DNA from: Bog-756 sp963699105
GTDB taxonomy: Bacteria; Actinomycetota; Acidimicrobiia; Acidimicrobiales; RAAP-2
Reading direction: 5' to 3'
Assembly: GCA_963699105.1 (NCBI GenBank)
Contig: CAVOTI010000001.1
Span: 248,001-312,000 of the forward strand
DNA: 64,000 nucleotides
This document shows positions 37,233 through 45,641 of this stretch, piece after piece. The translations under genes and the position numbers were made by a program. Below the pieces are notes generated by a model, which was not told the DNA's origin, did not search any database, and saw nothing but the letters and a program-made list of their open reading frames with translations. How positions within the stretch are numbered: the stretch's first letter is position 1; each line of letters opens with the position of its first letter.

Positions 37233-38222
37233 CTACGCCTGCAAGTGTCGAGCCAGAAACGACAACGAGGGAGCCTCCTGGGAAATGAAGAACGGGTCGG
37301 TGTGGCAGCCCGGGGGGAATCTGACCACGGCACTCGGGGGCAGCCCCCGGGCCAGGGCTTCGACGCCGGGGTGGAACGGGTCGTCGTCACCCGACGCCAC
37401 TCGTACCGGCTTGTCCTTCAGGAGATGGGCATGGGTGACGGCGTCGTTGGCCTCGAAGTCCTCGGCCGAGGCGTAGGCGCCCGGATCGGCGCCGTGAGCC
37501 TCCGGGTAGTTCGTCCAGATCGCCGGGCTGATGGCGGCCACCGAAGCGATGAGGCCGGGGTACTTCTCGGCCAGTAGGAGAGCGCCGTAGCCGCCCATCG
37601 ATATGCCCATCGTGCCGATCTTGTGGGGTGGCTGCCCCAGTCCCATGGCTTGGCACATCGGGATCAGTTCGTCGATGACCATGGCCATCGGATTGTCGGC
37701 CGGGTGCGGGTTCCAGTAGCCGTTCCCTCCGTCGACCGTGACCAGAGCCATCGGCGGCAACGGGCGCCCGTCGATCTCCAGGGCCACGGCCTGGGCCGGG
37801 CTCATGCCGGTCAGGGCACTGCTGTGGTTGGCGCCGAATCCGTGGAGCATCACCACGAGGGGTAACGGCCCACCTGGTTCGTGACCCGGTGGATAGGCGA
37901 CCGTGTAACCGACGGTCCGGCCACGGGCCGGCGAGTGGAAGGTCCCCGACCGCGACTGGCCGGGCCCGGAGAACGCCAAAGTGGTGGCGGCCACCGAGCA
38001 GCCCCCGTCGAGTTGATCCAACCGGTACCGGCCGGGGAGCACACCGTGGGAGACGAGCTCGAGTCCGGCGACGCCGCCGGCCACCACCACGGCCGCTCCA
38101 CCGAGACCGTAGGCCAGGAACTTTCTCCGCGACCACCGGCGGTGATCGGGCGGTACCGGAGTCGGAGCTTTCGATAAGTCCTCGCCTCGGGCCGGTCCGC
38201 CATGGGGGCAATGATCGCTCAT
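37233..38222 (-). CDS. Exported alpha/beta-hydrolase (esterase D/mycolyltransferase-like)
   Basis: 329 aa. A twin-arginine-like segment (RRWSRRKFLAYGLGGAAVVVAGGVAG) near residue 30 suggests Tat export or a signal anchor. The hydrolase core has LVVMLHGFGANHSS (oxyanion region), nucleophile Ser in MGISMGGYGALLLAEKYP, an acidic segment VASGDDDPFHPG and catalytic His in PPGCHTDPFF. This fits PF00756-type esterases, which include the antigen 85 mycolyltransferases. There is no evidence here of mycolic acids, so an ester hydrolase acting in the envelope is the safer call. The start ATG at 38222 lacks a clear ribosome-binding site. Confidence 0.8.
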   Translation of the reverse strand: MSDHCPHGGPARGEDLSKAPTPVPPDHRRWSRRKFLAYGLGGAAVVVAGGVAGLELVSHGVLPGRYRLDQLDGGCSVAATTLAFSGPGQSRSGTFHSPARGRTVGYTVAYPPGHEPGGPLPLVVMLHGFGANHSSALTGMSPAQAVALEIDGRPLPPMALVTVDGGNGYWNPHPADNPMAMVIDELIPMCQAMGLGQPPHKIGTMGISMGGYGALLLAEKYPGLIASVAAISPAIWTNYPEAHGADPGAYASAEDFEANDAVTHAHLLKDKPVRVASGDDDPFHPGVEALARGLPPSAVVRFPPGCHTDPFFISQEAPSLSFLARHLQA

Positions 38223-38313
38223 ACCCGGGGTGGCCGGGGGGACGGGCCCACGTCTCGGGGATCCGACGGGAACGGTCGGTGACGAAAACGTCGTCCGCCA
38301 CCCGGATTGCCGT

Positions 38314-38898
38314 TCACGTCAACGGATTCTCGTCCTTGGTCAGGGCCCAGACGGGCAGGGACAGGATCACCGCCACCAGAAATACCGTACCAACCGGGAC
38401 AGCCAGGATCAGCAACAGGATGAAGAGGACCGCTGAACCGATGAGCGTCGACGGGGAGTTGCCGCCCTCCCGGGTCAGGGTCTCGCGCAGCCCGGCGAGA
38501 TCCATGCCCACCATCACACCGATCTGGTACTGGTAGGCATTCCTCATGCGTCGTCCCGATGCGAACGCTTTCACCACACGGACGGGCCAGACCATGCCGA
38601 GGAGCATCCCGGCCAGGTCGAGTGCCCAGGCCGCCAGGTACCGTCCACACCCGCCACTGGCCAGCTCCCAGGCGCTGATCTCGGCTTCACCGGCATTGCC
38701 GGAGCCGTAGCCGGCCACCAGATGATTCACATCATGAAGAGCGAGTGCCCTACGTCGAGCCGACGTGTTGAGGAAGGGCATGGGAATGGGGCCCAGTCTG
38801 ATGACCACCCACCGATCGGAGATCCCGCCATCGGCCGGAATACCCGCCGCCGTGCGGTGCTGGGCCATGAGCTCTCGGACGGTCCCGACTTCAGACAC
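38314..38898 (-). CDS. Coq4-like protein with C-terminal membrane helices
   Basis: 194 aa from GTG 38898. The Coq4-type metal motif appears as HDVNHLVAGYGSGNAGEAEISAWELASGG, with His55, Asp56, His59 and Glu71/Glu73. The C-terminus has one or two helices (TLIGSAVLFILLLILAVPVGTVFLVAVILSLPVWAL). Eukaryotic Coq4 organises and catalyses ubiquinone ring decarboxylation/hydroxylation. Bacterial homologues exist in organisms without ubiquinone, so the role here is open. A TAGGCT hexamer sits 6 nt before the GTG, supporting a leaderless start. Confidence 0.7.
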   Translation of the reverse strand: MSEVGTVRELMAQHRTAAGIPADGGISDRWVVIRLGPIPMPFLNTSARRRALALHDVNHLVAGYGSGNAGEAEISAWELASGGCGRYLAAWALDLAGMLLGMVWPVRVVKAFASGRRMRNAYQYQIGVMVGMDLAGLRETLTREGGNSPSTLIGSAVLFILLLILAVPVGTVFLVAVILSLPVWALTKDENPLT

Positions 38899-38904
38899 GC
38901 GGTC

Positions 38905-38910
38905 AGCCTA
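38905..38910 (-). promoter_or_regulatory. -10 element of Coq4-like gene, leaderless
   Basis: TAGGCT on the minus strand, 6 nt before the GTG start at 38898. Confidence 0.5.
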
Positions 38911-38979
38911 TGGCCGGCCTCCGTGCCCGAGGCAACGAACTCGTCCACGGTCACGGTATCGTTCGGGAAGGTTCCCGTC

Positions 38980-39648
38980 ATGACCGACCCGTCGTCCTCC
39001 CCGGAATTCGCCCGGGCCGCTCTCGTCACCATCGACGTGCAGGTCGACACCCTTGATGGTCAGCCCCTCGAGATCGCCGGCACATCGGCCGCATTGCCAT
39101 CGATCGCCCGGCTCTGTGAGGCGTTTCGTGAACGGGAATACCCGATCGTCCACATGGTGCGGCTCTACCTCGCCGATGGCAGCAACGCCGAGCCTTCCCG
39201 GAGGGCGCTGGTCAGTGGACCGGTTCCCGTACTGCGACCGGGACATGCTGGCCGATGCCTGGCCCCGGCGATTCTTGGCGGTGATGCCCCGGACCTCGAC
39301 GACCAGCTGCTCCTCGGCGGGGAATCCCAGCGGCTGGGCCCGAACGAGGTGGCGATCTACAAGCCCCGCTGGGGTGCCTTCTATCGGACTCCCCTCGAGA
39401 CACACCTCGAGCGCCACCGCGTCGATACCTTGGTCTTTGCCGGCTGCAACTTCCCCAACTGCCCTCGGACCTCGATCTACGAGGCCAGTGAGCGCGACTT
39501 CCGCATCGTCGTGGCCGAGGGCGCCGTCTCCGGGCTGTACGAAAAGGGACGTCAGGAGCTGCTCGGCATCGGCGTGACGATGATGGACACGCCCCACATC
39601 GCCAGGGAGTTGGCCACCCACCCGTCACCGGCCCGGTCGTCCGGGTGA
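38980..39648 (+). CDS. Isochorismatase-family cysteine hydrolase
   Basis: 222 aa from ATG 38980 with GGGAAGG upstream. Catalytic triad residues are Asp in VTIDVQVDTLDG, Lys in AIYKPRWGAFYRTPLE and Cys in FAGCNFPNCPRTSIYEASERDF, the last being the strongest family signature. Such enzymes hydrolyse amides (nicotinamidase, carbamoylsarcosine, biuret) or isochorismate vinyl ethers; Cys in the nucleophile position favours an amidase. It diverges from the Coq4-like gene and converges on the YjbR gene. The specific substrate cannot be inferred. Confidence 0.85.
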   Translation: MTDPSSSPEFARAALVTIDVQVDTLDGQPLEIAGTSAALPSIARLCEAFREREYPIVHMVRLYLADGSNAEPSRRALVSGPVPVLRPGHAGRCLAPAILGGDAPDLDDQLLLGGESQRLGPNEVAIYKPRWGAFYRTPLETHLERHRVDTLVFAGCNFPNCPRTSIYEASERDFRIVVAEGAVSGLYEKGRQELLGIGVTMMDTPHIARELATHPSPARSSG

Positions 39649-39674
39649 CCGAGGGCCGGCTTTCCGGCCTCCGG

Positions 39675-40046
39675 TCAGCTCCCTTCCAGGTCGAGGGCGG
39701 AGACGAGCTTCTTCGGGGCCACCGTCCGGAAGGCCTCTTGGCAGATCATCACCATCTCCTCCCAATCGATGTCGTGGTCGAGACGGACCCCGATCCATCC
39801 CCGTCCCCCGACGTAGGGCGGCCGAAAGAACCGGTCAGGTTCGGTGGTCGCCAACTGGTCCTGCACCCCGGGCGGAGCCGCACACCACAGGTGGGGGAAG
39901 CAATGATCGTGGTGGCCGTCGGGCCACAGCATCAAGAACTGCTTTCCGGCGAAGAACGCCGGCGCACCGTGGCTCACCTTCTCGGTGACCCCGGGCAGAT
40001 CGAGGCAGATCCGGCGAATACGTTCTTCGAGGTCGGCCTTCCGCAC
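39675..40046 (-). CDS. MmcQ/YjbR-family protein
   Basis: 123 aa from GTG 40046. Features typical of the YjbR fold: LDLPGVTEKVSHGAPAFFAGKQFLMLW, HHDHCFPHLWCAAPPGVQDQL, and PYVGGRGWIGVRLD. These small double-stranded-DNA-binding-like proteins have no agreed function. Longer in-frame ATG starts exist at 40085 and 40070, but a TAGAGT hexamer lies exactly 7 nt before GTG 40046, inside that extension, so the shorter leaderless start is preferred. Confidence 0.8.
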   Translation of the reverse strand: MRKADLEERIRRICLDLPGVTEKVSHGAPAFFAGKQFLMLWPDGHHDHCFPHLWCAAPPGVQDQLATTEPDRFFRPPYVGGRGWIGVRLDHDIDWEEMVMICQEAFRTVAPKKLVSALDLEGS

Positions 40047-40053
40047 CGGTCGC

Positions 40054-40059
40054 ACTCTA
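40054..40059 (-). promoter_or_regulatory. -10 element of YjbR gene, decides GTG start
   Basis: TAGAGT on the minus strand, 7 nt before GTG 40046. Confidence 0.5.
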
Positions 40060-40151
40060 CCGGCCGTCATGGTGGCCGGTCGCACGACATGGCGTCGTCA
40101 TGGTTTCCCCGTGTGTCGAACACCTCGCCGGCCCGCTCGACGCTCGACCGG

Positions 40152-40559
40152 TCAGGGTCCGCTGGCCACCACCCGGCGAGGGCGGTAGACGACGGTGTAG
40201 CGGTCCTCCGACAGGTTGAGGAACAGCGCTTCGTCGGCGTTGTAGGCCCCGGCGAACTTGCGGACGTCCTCCTTGTCGGGATCGGCCCGCAGTTCCGCCT
40301 CGGCCCGTATCTCGAGGGTCCGCAGCGGATTCTGGGGATCGATGATGAACAGCGTGCAGTTGGGATTCCCCTGGAGGTTCTTGAACTTCTGGCGCTCGGA
40401 GGTGATCGAGCCCTTGAGTTGTCCGTCGACATCCACCAGGTACCACACCGCCGTCGTCTGCGGTCGGCACCGATCGTCGACGGTGGACAACGTCGCCGTC
40501 AGCGGTGCCCGCAGGAGGTCCCGGTGGCTGTCGGGCACTTGGTCGAGAAGGCTTGGCAA
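40152..40559 (-). CDS. PPOX-class F420/FMN-dependent oxidoreductase
   Basis: 135 aa split-barrel flavoprotein from a TTG at 40559; CAGGAGACACC gives a Shine-Dalgarno at good distance, while upstream frame has no family similarity. Segments LLRAPLTATLSTVDDRCRPQTTAVWYLVD and ITSERQKFKNLQGNPNCTLFIIDP are typical of the F420-binding Rv1155/Rv2074 group. Such proteins reduce or bind quinone-like or tetrapyrrole substrates with F420H2. Same strand as the AHSA1 gene upstream, 53 bp apart. Confidence 0.85.
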   Translation of the reverse strand: MPSLLDQVPDSHRDLLRAPLTATLSTVDDRCRPQTTAVWYLVDVDGQLKGSITSERQKFKNLQGNPNCTLFIIDPQNPLRTLEIRAEAELRADPDKEDVRKFAGAYNADEALFLNLSEDRYTVVYRPRRVVASGP

Positions 40560-40612
40560 GGTGTCTCCTGGGTGTGGCTGATCCGTAACCGGTCGGGTCG
40601 TTGGCGCCGATT

Positions 40613-41137
40613 CTAAAAGGCGGCCCCCGGCCGACCGCCACTCCGGGTCGGCTCCCGGACCAGTTCGTCGATCTGAGCGATGGCCGAAGCCATGCCCTCT
40701 TCCATTCCCCTCGAAACCATCTGGGCCATCACCGGGGAGGACGGGTAGGTCGTCTCCACGATCATGCGGGTCCTGGCGTCGGCCAACCCGGTGATGTCGA
40801 CCCTGATCGTCATGGTCGGCATCTCCGGATCGGGCCGGCCGGAGTCGTCGGCGAATCCGTTTTCGAACTCGATGCTGTGAGGGGCGTCGAGGGCGAGTAT
40901 TCGCCACCACCCATGCGGCTGATCGCCGTCGGGGCCGGTCATGAAGTAGGACATGGTTCCTCCCGGGGTGAGGTCGTGCTCGACGAACGTGGCCGGGTAG
41001 GTGGGCGGTCCCCACCAACGTTCGAGAAGACGGGGGTCGTCCCAAAGTCGCCACACCCGTTCCACGGTGGCACCGAACTCGGCGGTGATGGTCAGGGTCT
41101 TGGCCTCGTGGTCCAACCGAACGTCGGTCACGCTCAT
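40613..41137 (-). CDS. SRPBCC/AHSA1-family protein
   Basis: 174 aa START-like barrel. The N-terminal LTITAEFGATVERVWRLWDDPRLLERWWGPP and mid MSYFMTGPDGDQPHGWWRI are classic for Aha1-domain proteins encoded next to ArsR-type regulators. The C-terminal helix is EEGMASAIAQIDELV. A small hydrophobic ligand is likely, but none is known. ATG 41137 overlaps the arsR stop (ATGA), so it is translated together with the regulator, and both fall under the palindromic operator at 41476-41499. Confidence 0.88.
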   Translation of the reverse strand: MSVTDVRLDHEAKTLTITAEFGATVERVWRLWDDPRLLERWWGPPTYPATFVEHDLTPGGTMSYFMTGPDGDQPHGWWRILALDAPHSIEFENGFADDSGRPDPEMPTMTIRVDITGLADARTRMIVETTYPSSPVMAQMVSRGMEEGMASAIAQIDELVREPTRSGGRPGAAF

Positions 41138-41487
41138 CGGATTGCTCCCTCCTCGAGGTCGTCGGCGAGAACGTCGCCGAACTGTTCGATACGGGTTCGC
41201 CACATCTCCTCGAATCGACCGAGGAAACTCATGGCCCCCCGAATGGTTTCGATGTTCCCCGTGACCAGTTGCCGTCGGCCGAGGCGTCGCTTGGTCACCA
41301 GGTCGGCCCTCTCCAACAGCGCTACGTGCTTCTGTACGGCGGCGAAACTCATCGGATAGCAGTCGGCGAGGGCGGAGACCGAGAGCTCGACATCCAGCGA
41401 GCGTCTGACGATGTCCCGCCTGGTGGCGTCGGCCAGGGCATGGAAGAGGAGATCGGCTCGATCCTGGTCCCAAGTATCTACAACCAT
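41134..41487 (-). CDS. ArsR-family transcriptional regulator
   Basis: 117 aa winged-helix protein: LFHALADATRRDIVRRSL, recognition helix region MSFAAVQKHVALLERADLVTKRRLGRRQLV, and a C-terminal helix around FLGRFEEMWRTRIEQF. No metal-binding Cys pairs, so it belongs to the metal-independent SdpR-like group that accompanies SRPBCC proteins. The ATG at 41487 lies inside a 24-bp perfect palindrome, indicating autorepression of the arsR-AHSA1 operon. TAATCT (minus, 41496-41501) is the likely -10, 8 nt from ATG. Confidence 0.9.
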   Translation of the reverse strand: MVVDTWDQDRADLLFHALADATRRDIVRRSLDVELSVSALADCYPMSFAAVQKHVALLERADLVTKRRLGRRQLVTGNIETIRGAMSFLGRFEEMWRTRIEQFGDVLADDLEEGAIR

Positions 41488-41499
41488 ATGGTTGTAGAT
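41476..41499. promoter_or_regulatory. ArsR operator: perfect 24-bp palindrome over the arsR start codon
   Basis: Half-site ATCTACAACCAT followed by its exact reverse complement. It covers the arsR ATG and part of the presumed -10 (TAATCT), so a bound dimer would block both polymerase and a leaderless ribosome start. Confidence 0.75.
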
Positions 41500-41582
41500 T
41501 AGCGGACCGGTCGGTCGTCGGCAAGACCACCGAGGGCGGTCCGACCGGGGTCGGGCTTTTCGGGGTGTCGGGACGACCCACC

Positions 41583-41588
41583 TAGCGT
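41583..41588 (+). promoter_or_regulatory. -10 element, leaderless start at 41595
   Basis: TAGCGT 6 nt before the ATG; no Shine-Dalgarno. Same hexamer and spacing as at 34950. Confidence 0.5.
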
Positions 41589-41594
41589 GGGGCG

Positions 41595-41825
41595 ATGACC
41601 CTCACCATCTTCGGGATCGTCGTGCTCACCTTCATGATGGCCATGTACGCATTGGAACGCCGTGGTCCCCTGTTCGTCCTCGCCTTCGCCGTGGGCTGTG
41701 GACTCTCCAGCCTGTACGGATTCCTGTCGGGGGCGTGGCCGTTCGGGGTCGTCGAGGCGATCTGGACGGTGATCGCTGTGCGTCGCTACCGGGACACCAC
41801 CCGGGAGCGGGCGGCCGGGGCCTGA
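41595..41825 (+). CDS. Small membrane protein of unknown function
   Basis: 76 aa. Two to three hydrophobic segments: TLTIFGIVVLTFMMAMYAL, GPLFVLAFAVGCGLSSLYGFLSG and PFGVVEAIWTVIAV, then a basic tail RRYRDTTRERAAGA that should stay cytoplasmic by the positive-inside rule. A TAGCGT hexamer 6 nt upstream supports expression from its own leaderless promoter. It diverges from the ArsR gene. I do not recognise the family. Confidence 0.65.
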   Translation: MTLTIFGIVVLTFMMAMYALERRGPLFVLAFAVGCGLSSLYGFLSGAWPFGVVEAIWTVIAVRRYRDTTRERAAGA

Positions 41826-41910
41826 GGCGGCCGGCGATGGCCCGGGCGCTCCGCCCCCGTCGAGAAGCGGTTTTCGGAATAGCTGGGGCACGTGGTCAGT
41901 TGAGGTGGGT

Positions 41911-42351
41911 ATGGATCTGGATGCCGCCGTCGAATTCAGCCGTTCCACCCGCCAATCGGTCCTGACCACGATCCGGGCCAACGGTCGTCCCCAACTCTCC
42001 AACGTCCTCCACCACACGTTCGACGACGGTTTGATCCGTATCTCGATCACCGCCGATCGGGCCAAGTACCACAACCTGTCCCGGGAGCCGTGGGCGGCGC
42101 TGTACGTCACCCGGGAGGACTTCTTCGCCTATGCCGTCCTGGAGGGGGACGTCGATCTGACGCCGGTGGCCGTCCGACCCGACGACACCACCGTGGAGGA
42201 GCTCGTCGATCTCTATCGGGCCCTGATGGGCGAACACGAGGACTGGGAGGCCTATCGGGCCGCCATGGTCACCGAGCGCCGGGCTGTGGTCCGGCTACGG
42301 CCCGACCGGGCCTACGGGATGCTGGCCAGTCCACCGGGGAGCGGTTCCTGA
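41911..42351 (+). CDS. PPOX-class F420-dependent oxidoreductase
   Basis: 146 aa split-barrel protein: STRQSVLTTIRANGRPQLSNVLHHTFDDG, ADRAKYHNLSREPWAALYV, and EDFFAYAVLEGDVDLTPVAVRPDD. These are typical of TIGR03618-like F420-binding PPOX proteins. GAGGTG precedes ATG 41911; an in-frame GTG at 41905 is an alternative. Second PPOX protein in the window, about 30 percent similar by eye to the one at 40152. Substrate unknown. Confidence 0.85.
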   Translation: MDLDAAVEFSRSTRQSVLTTIRANGRPQLSNVLHHTFDDGLIRISITADRAKYHNLSREPWAALYVTREDFFAYAVLEGDVDLTPVAVRPDDTTVEELVDLYRALMGEHEDWEAYRAAMVTERRAVVRLRPDRAYGMLASPPGSGS

Positions 42352-42391
42352 CCGATGTCATCGGGGACGGCAACCGCCCTACCAAACGGAC

Positions 42392-42429
42392 GGCGCCCTG
42401 ATCCCTGAGCAGGAGACCAGGGGGGCGCC
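42392..42429 (+). terminator. Possible hairpin terminator after the PPOX gene
   Basis: GGCGCCCTG (42392-42400) faces CAGGGGGGCGCC (ending 42429) across a 17-nt loop, with a bulge on the right arm. No U-tract follows. It lies between the PPOX stop and the response-regulator gene. Confidence 0.35.
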
Positions 42430-42491
42430 AGCCATCCACACGTCCGATGGCCAGATCACACTTTCCTAACTGCGACCGGCGAGACTGCAGT

Positions 42492-43205
42492 ATGGATGTC
42501 AGGCTGTCTGGCGTGACGGCCGGTGAGGACACCCTGGTAGTGATCGAGGACGACGCCAACATCTCCGATCTGGTGGCCATGTACCTGCGGCGGGACGGAT
42601 TCAGGGTGCTGCAGGCCCAAGACGGTGAGTCGGGACTGGCCCTGGTGGAGCGGGAGGCCCCCAAACTGGTGGTGGTGGACATCGGACTTCCGGGCCGGCT
42701 CGATGGATTCGAGGTGTGCCGGAAACTGCGGGCCACCCCGACCTCGGCGGCCGTCCCCCTCATCATCCTCAGCGCCCGGGACGACGAGGTGGACCGGGTG
42801 CTAGGCCTCGAGCTGGGGGCCGACGACTACGTCACCAAGCCGTTCTCGGCCCGGGAGCTGGTGGCCCGGGTACGAGCCATTCTGCGACGAAGCGTGCCGG
42901 CCGAGCAGCGGGGCACGCCCGAGACCGTGACCATCGGCGCCATCGAGGTCGATGTGGGCCGCCGCGAGGTCAGGCTCGACGGGACCGTCGTCCCGCTGGC
43001 CACCCGCGAGTTCGACCTACTGGCCTATCTGGTGGCCAACCTGGGGCTGGCCCTGTCGAGACGGCAGCTGCTCAACGGGGTGTGGGGCGAGAACTGGTTC
43101 GGCGACGAACGCACCGTCGACGTCCACGTCCGCCAGCTCCGAAAGAAGCTGGGTAGCGACCTTCCCCTGACCACGGTGTGGGGCGTCGGCTACCGGTTGG
43201 GATGA
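42492..43205 (+). CDS. OmpR-family response regulator
   Basis: 237 aa from ATG 42492. Receiver domain with EDDAN, phosphoacceptor Asp63 in VVVDIGLPG, SARDDEVD and YVTKPFSARELVARV; then a winged-helix trans_reg_C domain (EVRLDGTVVPLATREFDLLAYLV, RTVDVHVRQLRKKLG, VWGVGYRLG). A GTG at 42513 (VTAGED) is another possible start. The stop overlaps the histidine kinase ATG (ATGA), a standard two-component operon. Target genes are not evident nearby. Confidence 0.92.
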   Translation: MDVRLSGVTAGEDTLVVIEDDANISDLVAMYLRRDGFRVLQAQDGESGLALVEREAPKLVVVDIGLPGRLDGFEVCRKLRATPTSAAVPLIILSARDDEVDRVLGLELGADDYVTKPFSARELVARVRAILRRSVPAEQRGTPETVTIGAIEVDVGRREVRLDGTVVPLATREFDLLAYLVANLGLALSRRQLLNGVWGENWFGDERTVDVHVRQLRKKLGSDLPLTTVWGVGYRLG

Positions 43206-44746
43206 GACTCCGCCTCACCGTGGCCATCCTGTTGCTGGTGGCGGCCACCCTCCTGGTCACCACCGTGTCGAGCTACTACCTCATCCGGCGGGCCGCGGTG
43301 TCGACCGAGCAGCGTGAGTTGGACGGTGAGGTCCAGGCCATCTCGGGGACGTTCTCGTCCACGGCCACCGTCGCCGCCGACCGGCGGGAGTTCAGGGTGA
43401 TCAAGAGAACCGGGGACTTCGAAGGCATCGCTGTGGTGAGGCTCCTCCCGAACGGGACGATCATCGGTCAACTCCCCTCCGGCCTCACCACCGGGCAGCT
43501 CGACGCGCCCGCCCTGCAGCAGGGGAACGTGATCTCGGGCCACAACGGGACACTGCTGGTCTACACGGCCGTGCCCCTGCCGGTGGCGAAGATCAAAGGG
43601 TACGTTCCCGTCCTGGTCGTGACCCGCCAGGCCCACGATCCGGCCAACGGCCTCCGGTACTTCGGGCTGGTGGGAGTCATCGGGCTGGCCGTGGCCGCCC
43701 TGGTGGCGGTGGCCCTGGCCCGCCGCTTCACCCGACCGCTGGTGTCGGCCGTGCACGCCACCCGTCAGATCGCCTCGGGCGACCTCGACGCCAAGGTGAC
43801 GGTCGGCCCGCACGAGCTGCCCGAGTTCGCCCAGCTGGCCGACTCGATCAACCTGATGGGCGCCAACCTGGTGCGGGCCCGCGATCAGGAGCGTCAGTTC
43901 CTCCTGTCGGTGTCGCACGAGCTGCGCACGCCGCTGACCTCGATCCGGGGATACGCCGACGCGGTGGTCGACGGGGCCACCGACGATCCGGTCGGCGCGG
44001 CCAGGTGATCAGCGCCGAGGCCGGCCGGCTCGAACGGCTGGTGCAGGACCTGCTCGACCTGGCCCGACTGGATGCCAACCGGTTCTCGCTCGACCTCCAG
44101 GCCGGTCGACGGCCGCGAAGTGGTCCACGAGGTGGTCGAGGGCTTCCGGCATCGGGCCAGGGAGCTCGGCCTCGAACTGGCCCTGGCCGCCGATCCCGGA
44201 GGAGCCGGTGTGGGTGCTGGCCGATCACCGACCGGCTGGGACAGGTGATGGCCAATCTGGTCGAGAACGCCGCGTCCTTCGCCGGGCACCGGATCGTGGT
44301 CGGGGTGACCAGCCGTGGCCGGGTCGCCCGCGGACCGTCGGGCCACCGCCGCCGGATGTCCGGCGCCGGGGACCGTCCCGGGGGGCGGCGCCGTCCCGGT
44401 CATCTGGGTGGTCGACGACGGACCGGGCATCCGTCCCGACGAGCTGCCGATGGTCTTCGATCGCCACTACAGCTCCGATCGGGGCCTCGGTCGTCGCAAG
44501 GGCCCCGGCCTCGGGCCCTGGCCATCGTCTCGGAGCTGGCCGACGGCCATGGGGGCCACCGTCCGGGCCGATTCGCCGGTGGCCGGAGGACGGGGGACGC
44601 GTTGTCGGTCGGGCTCCTGGCTCCCGCCCGGTCCCCGGCCGCCCCGCCCGCTTCGCTCCCGGCCGCCGGATCGCGCCCGGGTACCGGCACGTCCGGGGAG
44701 CCCACCGCCGGACGAGGAGCCTCGCCATGGCGTCGCCGACAGGTGA
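43202..44746 (+). pseudogene. Sensor histidine kinase, multiple frameshifts
   Basis: ATG 43202 overlaps the regulator stop. Intact to about 43999: an N-terminal helix (LTVAILLLVAATLLVTTVSSYYLI), an extracytoplasmic domain, a second helix (YFGLVGVIGLAVAALVAVALA), HAMP, and the HisKA box LSVSHELRTPLTSIRGYADAVVDG with phosphorylatable His. The frame then changes near 44004, 44104, 44196 and 44227 and again later, yet the expected downstream pieces follow in order: RLERLVQDLLDLARLDAN, VDGREVVHEVVEGFRH, DRLGQVMANLVENA (N box), VIWVVDDGPGIRPDEL (G1) and LAIVSELA-like G2 region. True C-terminus unclear. Likely sequence error rather than loss. Confidence 0.75.
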
Positions 44747-45548
44747 TCCTGGTGACCGGGGCGTCGGCCGGGATCGGCCAGGCCTGCGCCGACCGGCTCT
44801 CAGCCGCGGGGGCTGGAAGGTCTTCGGTGCCAGCCGGCGCGGCACCTCGCTCGGGCGGTATGGACGCCGGTGGTCATGGACGTGGACGACGACGAGTCGG
44901 TGAGGCCGGGATCGGGAGCGTGCTCGACCAGGACGGCATCGGCTCGACGCCGTGGTGGCCTGTGCCGGATGGGGGCTGGCCGGCGCGGTCGAGCAGACGC
45001 TCGCATCGCCGACGCCGAGGACCAGCTCGAGACCAACTTCTGGGGTGCGGTGCGGGTGGTGCAGCGGGCGCTGCCGGTGATGCGGGCGCCAGGGCCACGG
45101 CCGGATCGTCCTCATCAGCTCCATCGGCGGGATCGTGAGCCTCCCGTTCCAGGCCTTCTACAGCGCCAGCAAGTTCGCCCTGGAGGGCTTCGGCGAGGCA
45201 CTGGCCTACGAGGTGGCCCCGTTCGGCATCGAGGTGACCCTGGTCGAACCGGGCAACGTCGCACACCGAGTTCACCAGCCGGCGGCGGAGCACGTCGAGC
45301 TCGGCTCGGCGGGACGATCCCTATGCGGCCGGCGGTGGACAAGGCCTCGGGCTGATGGCGAGCGACGAGACCAACGGGGTCCCGCCCGATCGAGGTGGCC
45401 GTCGTGGTCCAACGGGTGCTGGAGGCCAGGCGTCCTCCCCGGCGGGTGTCGGTGGGAAGGCTCGACGAGCGCATCGGCATCGTGGCCAAGCGGCTCCTGC
45501 CCCTACCGCCTGTTCGAGCGGGCGGCAAAGGGTAGCCTCGGCGTCTGA
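44727..45548 (+). pseudogene. Short-chain dehydrogenase/reductase, multiple frameshifts
   Basis: ATG 44727 has GAGGAG upstream. Reading across several +1 shifts (first near 44743 and 44812) gives an SDR: VILVTGASAGIGQACADRL, GWKVFGASRRGTS, VVACAGWGLAGAVEQT, DQLETNFWGAVRVVQRALPVM, then intact catalytic LISSIGGIVSLPFQAFYSASKFALEGFGEALAYEV with Ser, Tyr and Lys, and PFGIEVTLVEPGNV. C-terminal KRLLPYRLFERAAKGSLGV ends at 45548. The segment layout is that of oxidoreductases acting on retinol-like or steroid-like substrates. Indels are dense, one per roughly 60-100 bp, with no nonsense substitutions inside the correct segments. Confidence 0.72.
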
Positions 45549-45641
45549 TCGGGCCCGGCACCCGGACCCGGCCTGAGGTGTCGGACCGTCTCCGGTAGGC
45601 GCCTGCGACCCACCACGACCAGTACGAAGGAGGTGAGCGAC

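Noticed and set aside
38980..39648. Isochorismatase acting in siderophore or menaquinone metabolism with menF
   Set aside because: It is 23 kb from menF, and the Cys nucleophile points to an amide hydrolase; family name alone does not support the link.
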